64,000 nucleotides of DNA. Source: Emydura subglobosa. Lineage: Eukaryota; Chordata; Testudines; Chelidae. This document shows, one piece after another, positions 59,051 through 64,000 of the stretch. Position 1 is the stretch's first letter, and each line of letters starts with the position of its first letter. The position numbers were made by a program, and so were the translations under genes. A model generated the notes under the pieces. It was given only the letters and a program-made list of their open reading frames with translations. It made no database searches and was not told the DNA's origin. Where the stretch lies: contig ML679969.1 in assembly GCA_007922225.1 (NCBI GenBank), positions 16,365,999 through 16,429,998 of the forward strand, read 5' to 3'.

Positions 59051-62000
59051 GTACGAGGGGGGAGCCCGCAGTGCTGCAGTGCGTGTGCTGTGACCCTCCC
59101 CTGCCGTGTGCTGTGACGGTGCCGAGACCGCGTTCCTCCGCGGCAGGAGAAGAGCCTGGACCCAGCAGCTTAAGGCGATACAGAAAGGGGGGTGGGGCAC
59201 CTCGCCCGGCGAGGCTGCACAGGGGAGGATTTGGGTGTCAGGCAGGGAGCGTGGGGCTTCCTCTCCTCCCTCCCAGCTGGCCAAGTGCGTCAGCGGAGAC
59301 GCACCCTTCAAGGATGGGTGCAGGCTGGCAGCCAGGTGGGTGGATCTCAGGTTTGTTCTGGGCAGTTCCTGGAGTTGATAAGGCTAAACAAGCAGGAGTA
59401 ATTGTGTTTGACCAGCTAGTGGCAAAGGGCATCCAACAGAGCCTGCAACTTTTTGTAATGGCTACAGGCAAAGCAGACAGCCCAGAGTCGGCCCCCCCCG
59501 CCCCCATTTCCCTTGGGCCAACAGGCACGAGTTCAGATGTCTTCACTTGCAGAAATGCATCCTGCTTTCTGCCCAGCATTGCCCAGACAGCGGCTGGCAG
59601 GCCATCACCTCCACCCACTTGGGCTTGCATCAGGCAGTGCTGGGGTCAGGGGCAGCATGTCCGATTGGACAGCCTGGCTCCCCCACACCTGGACCCAGGG
59701 GGCTGCCCCCAGAAATGAGAGGAGAGGCTCCCATCTGCTCTGCTGAGCTGCCAACCAGGAAGCCAGTTAGGTTGAGCTGCCCACTAAGGGATGGGTGGTA
59801 CGTCAGCGAGGCTGTGTGTGACGGCGGGAGCTGAGACACACTTGGGCAGCACCGTCTGTCTGTATCCACACACCCCCACTGTGCACTCACTACTCGCGCA
59901 CACAGGCTTTCTGCCGCCAGGCAGCACAGGTAGCCCTAGCTGAGGGGGGGTGGGGGGGGAAGAGAGGAGAGGGAAGCTTTGTGATGCAAAACCGCCCCGA
60001 GGTAGGCTGATGCCACAAGCCATCCCAGAGGTCAGAGTTTTTGCTAAGCAGCTTCCTGAGTATGGCTGCTAGCCCGGGATCCAGAGTGGTGCAAGGACAG
60101 GCTGGCTGGCATGTCCTGGAGAACCAGAGAGGAGCTCAGGCCATGGTAGCGTGAGAAGGGGCAAGCAGTCTTTGGCCAAGAGCAGAGGCAAACAAGCGGC
60201 CTTCGCTGCCTTCAGTCCAGCAGAGACGCCCGCTCTCACGTCAGCCTGGGATTACTGTAGAAACCAAATGCAGAGCAAGATGGGGAAACAGACGGGGCAG
60301 GGGAGTTCCGGGGGGGAGCAGCCAAGAGGCCAGGGACCAGAGGAAGCGTCAAGGTCAAACCATATTTAAGACCTCCGCAAACGTGGTGGATGTTTCACAG
60401 CATCATCTCCTGATGTTTTCATTCACATGGGAGGTGCCCAGATACAATGGTGATAGGCACATTTCAGACCCAGTCATGCAGCTGCACGGCGGCGTCCGAC
60501 TGGTCAAATGAGCAGCAGCAATGCAACGTTGTCCTGTTGGATGGCAGCTGAGACAACCTTCCCGCCAAGTGAATTAACATTAGTGACGTCCTCCCTTAGC
60601 TGGACAGCGACCTGCTGGGCTGGGCCTCTCCCTCCCTGCAGTGAAGTGCTCACCACAATGTGGTGAGGCTTCGTATCCACCGTGTCCATGTCGCCTGCGC
60701 GGAGCCGATCCCCCCCCGGGTACCTCCTGTGCACCCTTGCACCGCATGGCTTGGTGGCAAGGGAGGCAAGGCTGAGCAGATCTCTCCCAGCGGCGGCACC
60801 CCTCCAGATTAATGGCAGCTACTGCAGCTAGTCTCGGCCAGGATGGATGCAGCAGGAAGCTTTTTATTCATTAACAGAGCTCCGGGGTAGCTAACCCGGG
60901 CCAAGGCTCAGGCACCGCCGAGCATGCTGGGTAAGTGCCACGCCAGCTGGACCCTGGACTTGCGGGAGCGCATGTCCAGGGAGTAGTCAGAAGGACGCGG
61001 GCTGGGGACTGGTTGTGCCTGGGGCGGCGCAGGGGCCTCTTCTGGCTGCCTTAGGAATTTGACAGGTCCTGCTCAGCAAGGATTGAATTTGCTGAGAGTC
61101 AGACAGCGGCACGTGGGTCGAATGGGGAACCACCTTCCTCAGCTTCCTGCGCCAGGGGATCTCAGCAGGTCTGATGTCTTCTCTGGGCACATGGGGCCTT
61201 GCCTGGCTGGGACATTTGTGTAAATGGGCAGTTGTGGAGGGTTCATTCTAAGGAAACCCCTGTGCATTTTAAGAACGAGGTGTCATGAAAACCCACCATA
61301 AACCTTCCCGGAGCAATCCCTCCCGCCAGGCCCCTTCCGCGCGGTTCGAAAGTGGCACTGAGAGGGAGCTCGGAGTGCACACACAGCACTGGCCCTCGCA
61401 GCTTCCAAAATCTTTATTTTTCTAGTGGTGTTTTGGGCTTGGATTTTCTTTCGGACAGTTTGTTAGGGCCGAAGCACAGGCACCAGTTATTTTCTGGCTG
61501 GTGTGTCATATGTGTCTGATTCACATGGAGGGGTTGGCTTTCCCTTCAGACACTTTTGAGCAGTTAAGGTTTGGGTGTGTGCTGTGGAGCATTCTGCATG
61601 AACTGAAGCATGCTGCACGGTTCTCAGCTCTGTGCATTGCGCTGGTCAACGCTGAGATGCATTTAAACTGCAGTATTGAGCCCACGTAGGGCTAACGAAT
61701 AGGAACAAAGCCAGTCACCTGGGCTGAAAGACTCCATCACATATGAGCTATTACCAGCTGGGAGAGAGACGCCCGCTCCAACATGCCATCCAAACCAACA
61801 ATCTCCCAAGCTGGGCACTGGGACAGAGCTGCCACTTTCTATTTTAAAATGAGGACCGGGGGGGGGTCTTAAAAACAAAACCCCCCCCCCCCCCCCCAAT
61901 CTCCCATTGTGTAGGAGAAGATACTGCAAGTTTAAATGTCTTACATGGTCATTCAGTGGTGTAATGAGTGAGCGTTCCTGGCAACAGCTGCTGCTCTATC

Positions 62001-62295
62001 CTTCGCTCAGGGACTAGCACCAACATATTCTTAGCAAAGGCCTCGCTCCAGCAGAGCGTGGGAGATGCAAACAGTCAGTCTCTCTTCTCCAGCTTCATTG
62101 ACTCTCCTTCGCTTTGTATCGTCTGCCTTTGTCTACACTCTCCCCCCACCTCCTTGCGTTCCGTATTTCCAGCCTGCCCATTGCCATTACACCACGAAGG
62201 ACATGTAAAGTCTAGAGTGTGTGCAGAGAAAGGACAATGTGGAGCTCTGGCCTGAGGGAGATGTTTTTCCCTCTGTTTTTTCCCCCCTGCCTTAG
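59051..62295 (+). other. Intron between exons J and K
   Basis: Phase-0 intron of about 3.2 kb. By eye no exon resembling the second half of the ESPN actin-binding module (the LASMPAWRRD-type segment) is present on the + strand. A run of 17 C lies at 61881-61897. The acceptor is TTTTCCCCCCTGCCTTAG. No repeat family is otherwise recognised. Confidence 0.75.
61881..61897. repeat. Poly-C homopolymer
   Basis: Seventeen consecutive C after a run of A; likely length-variable and error-prone in assembly. Confidence 0.9.
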
Positions 62296-64000
62296 CTTGA
62301 GACCGGGAGTTACTACCATCCCGAAGGCTGGAGATACTCCCATGCACACAATGGGATTCTGGGACCCTTCGGGCAGCTGATGACCGAAGAGGACATAATC
62401 CGCATTGAGAAGCAAATTGAGAACCTCCAAGTGATGCACAAAGTTCAGAAGGTGGAGACTGAACTGGAGCAGCTAGAGCATGAAATGCAGCAGCTCCTGC
62501 CACTCTCAGCTGCCTTGGCGAAGGAGCATTTCATGGCGAACCCCAAGCGCATGCAAGGCCGAGCCGATGACCTCCCGGCCTGGTGCAGCAAGATCTCCAC
62601 TCTGCTAAAGAGCATGGCCATCCTCCTGGCTATGCTCGGGGGCAAGGCGGTCAACCTGGCAGACATGGTGAGCCCCGCCACGTCCGAGCACATGTACCAG
62701 GCCACGAGCATCTTGCCCGAGGCAGCACCACTAAAAGAGGGCCCTGCTAACATCGGGAGATCGCAGTCCTTCAGCTGCACCCGGGAAGAGGTGGAGAAGG
62801 AGATCATGCAGTGTGGGGTGTCGGTAAAGAACCTGAAGGCCAATTATGAGTTGCACATGCAGTCCCAGCTGCCAGATGCTGTGTCCAGCAGGGTGTACAA
62901 GCGGAAGAGGTCCCTCCCTGTGGGAACCATGCCATGTAGCTGCAGTCGAGAGCCCATCCTGGAGGAGGATTATATAACGAGCAGCGATTCATTCAGTGCA
63001 CTAAATGAAGACACTGCAGCAAATGGCATAGAGCCGCCCATGAGGCTCATGCACACCCCCTTGGAAGCAGGGCCCCTGCCTTCCAGGAAGGCAGATGCAC
63101 AGAGTGCAGTCGTGGACCCTTTTGGGGAGGCGCTGTTCAGCCCAGACCACCTGACCAGAAGCCTCCCAGTGCAGACAGAGCTGAGCTGTGTGCAGGATTA
63201 CATCGACATGCGGAAGGAGAGGATTGTCTACCTCTTCCTGGAGCACTGGAAGAAGTGGACGTTCACCGAGTCAGTGAGACACACTCACCCCAAGAGGAAA
63301 ATGGTGCTTGCGGAAACGCTCAACTCCGATTTCAGTGAGGACAGCACCCCGGGCACCATGGTGGCTGGGAAGAAACCCAGCGAGGATGACCGGCTCTTGT
63401 ACTTCATGAAGCAAAGACAGGTGGTGGGGAAGCTGATCGCCCACTGGAGAAGCATCATCAGCCAGGTCCCGACACGGCAGATCCGACGTCTGAGCCGCAC
63501 CAGCATGTTGTACTGGCCTGAACACTTCCTGCCACATGTCGGCGGCGCCCCCGTGGAGTACGACAGCCTGACCCTGGACCTCTTCATGCTGGGCTACTTC
63601 CAGCTCTTGGAGATGAGCATGAGCCGGGCAGAGAGAAAGTTCCGGCACCTCCTGTGTTATGAGATGTTTGACCGGCTGGGCAGCCACAGCTGGGAGCTGA
63701 TCCGCCAGTTCCACAGGGTGGTGATGGAGCAGATCGAGGCCGGGGCGCGGGACTGGCTAGATGGCTTCGAAGATCTCAAACAGGAGTTCTTTGGGGACAG
63801 CCTGGAGCCGGAGCAAGTGGCTGCAGCGGACCCAGAACTCCCAGCAGGAACCCAGCCTCCACATCTGTTCCGTCAGGAATCCTCGCAGAGCTTAGCCAGT
63901 GATATCCCACAGCCGGCTCCAGCGCCTGATGAGCTGGGCCAAGCCCCTGCCCCAAAAAGCCGGGAGAGCTCCATACAGCTGGTCTCTGAGCTAGGGGAGT
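62296..64000 (+). CDS. ESPNL: ESPNL exon K (long espin-like C-terminal exon), 3' end beyond window
   Basis: An uninterrupted frame of 568 codons starts at CTT after the acceptor CTGCCTTAG. It begins LETGSYYHPEGWRYSHAHNG and continues ILGPFGQLMTEEDI, the espin-like signature. A coiled-coil-like segment follows (IRIEKQIENLQ to about 62515). Next come a short Leu-rich helix (ISTLLKSMAILLAMLGG), a basic KRKRSLP patch, and a helical region with two similar motifs (LFLEHWKKW at about 63230, LIAHWRSI at about 63430). The most conserved-looking block is LFMLGYFQLLEMSMSRAERK followed by FRHLLCYEMFDRLG and WLDGFEDLKQEFF. The tail is Pro/Ser-rich. No stop occurs before the window end. Biochemical function of this C terminus is not established as far as I know. 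Mammalian ESPN lacks it. Confidence 0.92.

Larger units (their letters stand above)
1..64000 (+). other. ESPNL: Partial espin-family gene (ESPNL, or ESPN) covering the whole window
   Basis: Eleven exons on the + strand join in one frame of about 1,193 residues, with every intron starting GT, ending AG and phase-compatible (phases 2,0,0,0,1,0,0,1,0,0 in order). The N-terminal ankyrin exons lie upstream of the window and the last exon is still open at its end. Order seen: ankyrin repeats, Ser/Thr-rich linker, proline-rich block, STGDYY linker, second proline-rich block, WH2 motif, actin-binding-module start, long C-terminal exon. Espins bundle and organise actin in stereocilia and microvilli and bind class III myosins through their ankyrin repeats (family knowledge). 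ESPNL is preferred because the last exon matches the espin-like C terminus (WRYSHAHNGILGPFG) and no second half of the ESPN actin-binding module was seen. Against this, the ankyrin to WH2 exons resemble mammalian ESPN more closely than mammalian ESPNL. The visible protein is already longer than human ESPNL (about 1,005 residues as I recall) or ESPN (about 854). Confidence 0.72.

Noticed and set aside
60987..61190. Minus-strand peptide containing IPWRRKLRK, resembling the PAWRRD segment of the espin actin-binding module
   Set aside because: It is on the wrong strand, in no exon context, and similar over only a few residues; a chance match.
62445..62843. Minus-strand open frames under the last exon (also 63271-63714)
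   Set aside because: They are shadows of the conserved sense coding frame of exon K.
1..64000. A CRISPR array, operon, phage or other prokaryotic system
   Set aside because: There are no regularly spaced repeats, no ribosome-binding-site-led gene strings, and the window is intron-rich vertebrate DNA.

Overview
This window is vertebrate nuclear DNA and most probably comes from a turtle, or at least a non-avian sauropsid. It contains CR1 retroposon fragments of several ages, one with a readable reverse-transcriptase tail. It also has tRNA-derived and MIR-like SINE remnants, and terminal-inverted-repeat elements of the 'GGTCTACACT...AGTGTAGACC' kind that I associate with turtle genomes. The species is an inference. 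Nothing bacterial, viral (apart from an old LTR) or plasmid-like was seen.

One gene on the + strand spans the whole window and runs off both ends: an espin-family gene, called here ESPNL (espin-like), with ESPN as the alternative. Eleven coding exons have phase-compatible splice sites: <1-106, 22299-22485, 23607-23789, 24429-24560, 27853-28072, 29419-29690, 43682-43843, 44485-44677, 57587-57732, 58775-59050 and 62296->64000. Joined, they give an open frame of about 1,193 residues. In order this encodes ankyrin repeats, a conserved Ser/Thr-rich linker, a first proline-rich block, a linker with an STGDYY motif, a second proline-rich block, an intact WH2 actin-monomer-binding motif, the first part of the espin actin-binding module, and a large C-terminal exon of espin-like type. 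Espins organise parallel actin bundles in hair-cell stereocilia and microvilli, and their ankyrin repeats bind class III myosins.

The domain combination is the most interesting point. As I recall them, mammalian ESPN has the proline-rich and WH2 parts but not this C terminus, and mammalian ESPNL has this C terminus but lacks the WH2 part. This gene has both, so it may preserve the architecture that existed before the two paralogs specialised. A likely 27-nt cassette microexon (50336-50362) sits in the intron just before the WH2 exon. It is phase-compatible and would add nine basic-rich residues directly upstream of WH2.

Layout: 1-22.3 kb is one large intron with an LTR-like element (2845-3733), CR1 fragments, MITE-like elements, a tRNA-SINE remnant, a TG tract, and two X-box-like (RFX) motifs. 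22.3-24.6 kb holds the clustered ankyrin exons. 27.8-29.7 kb holds the linker and first proline-rich exons. 29.7-43.7 kb is an intron with one old CR1 and a MIR-like SINE. 43.7-44.7 kb holds the second proline-rich region. 44.7-57.6 kb is an intron with a CR1 fragment, the microexon and a possible internal promoter. 57.6-64 kb holds the WH2, actin-binding and C-terminal exons. No independent second gene is convincing on either strand.
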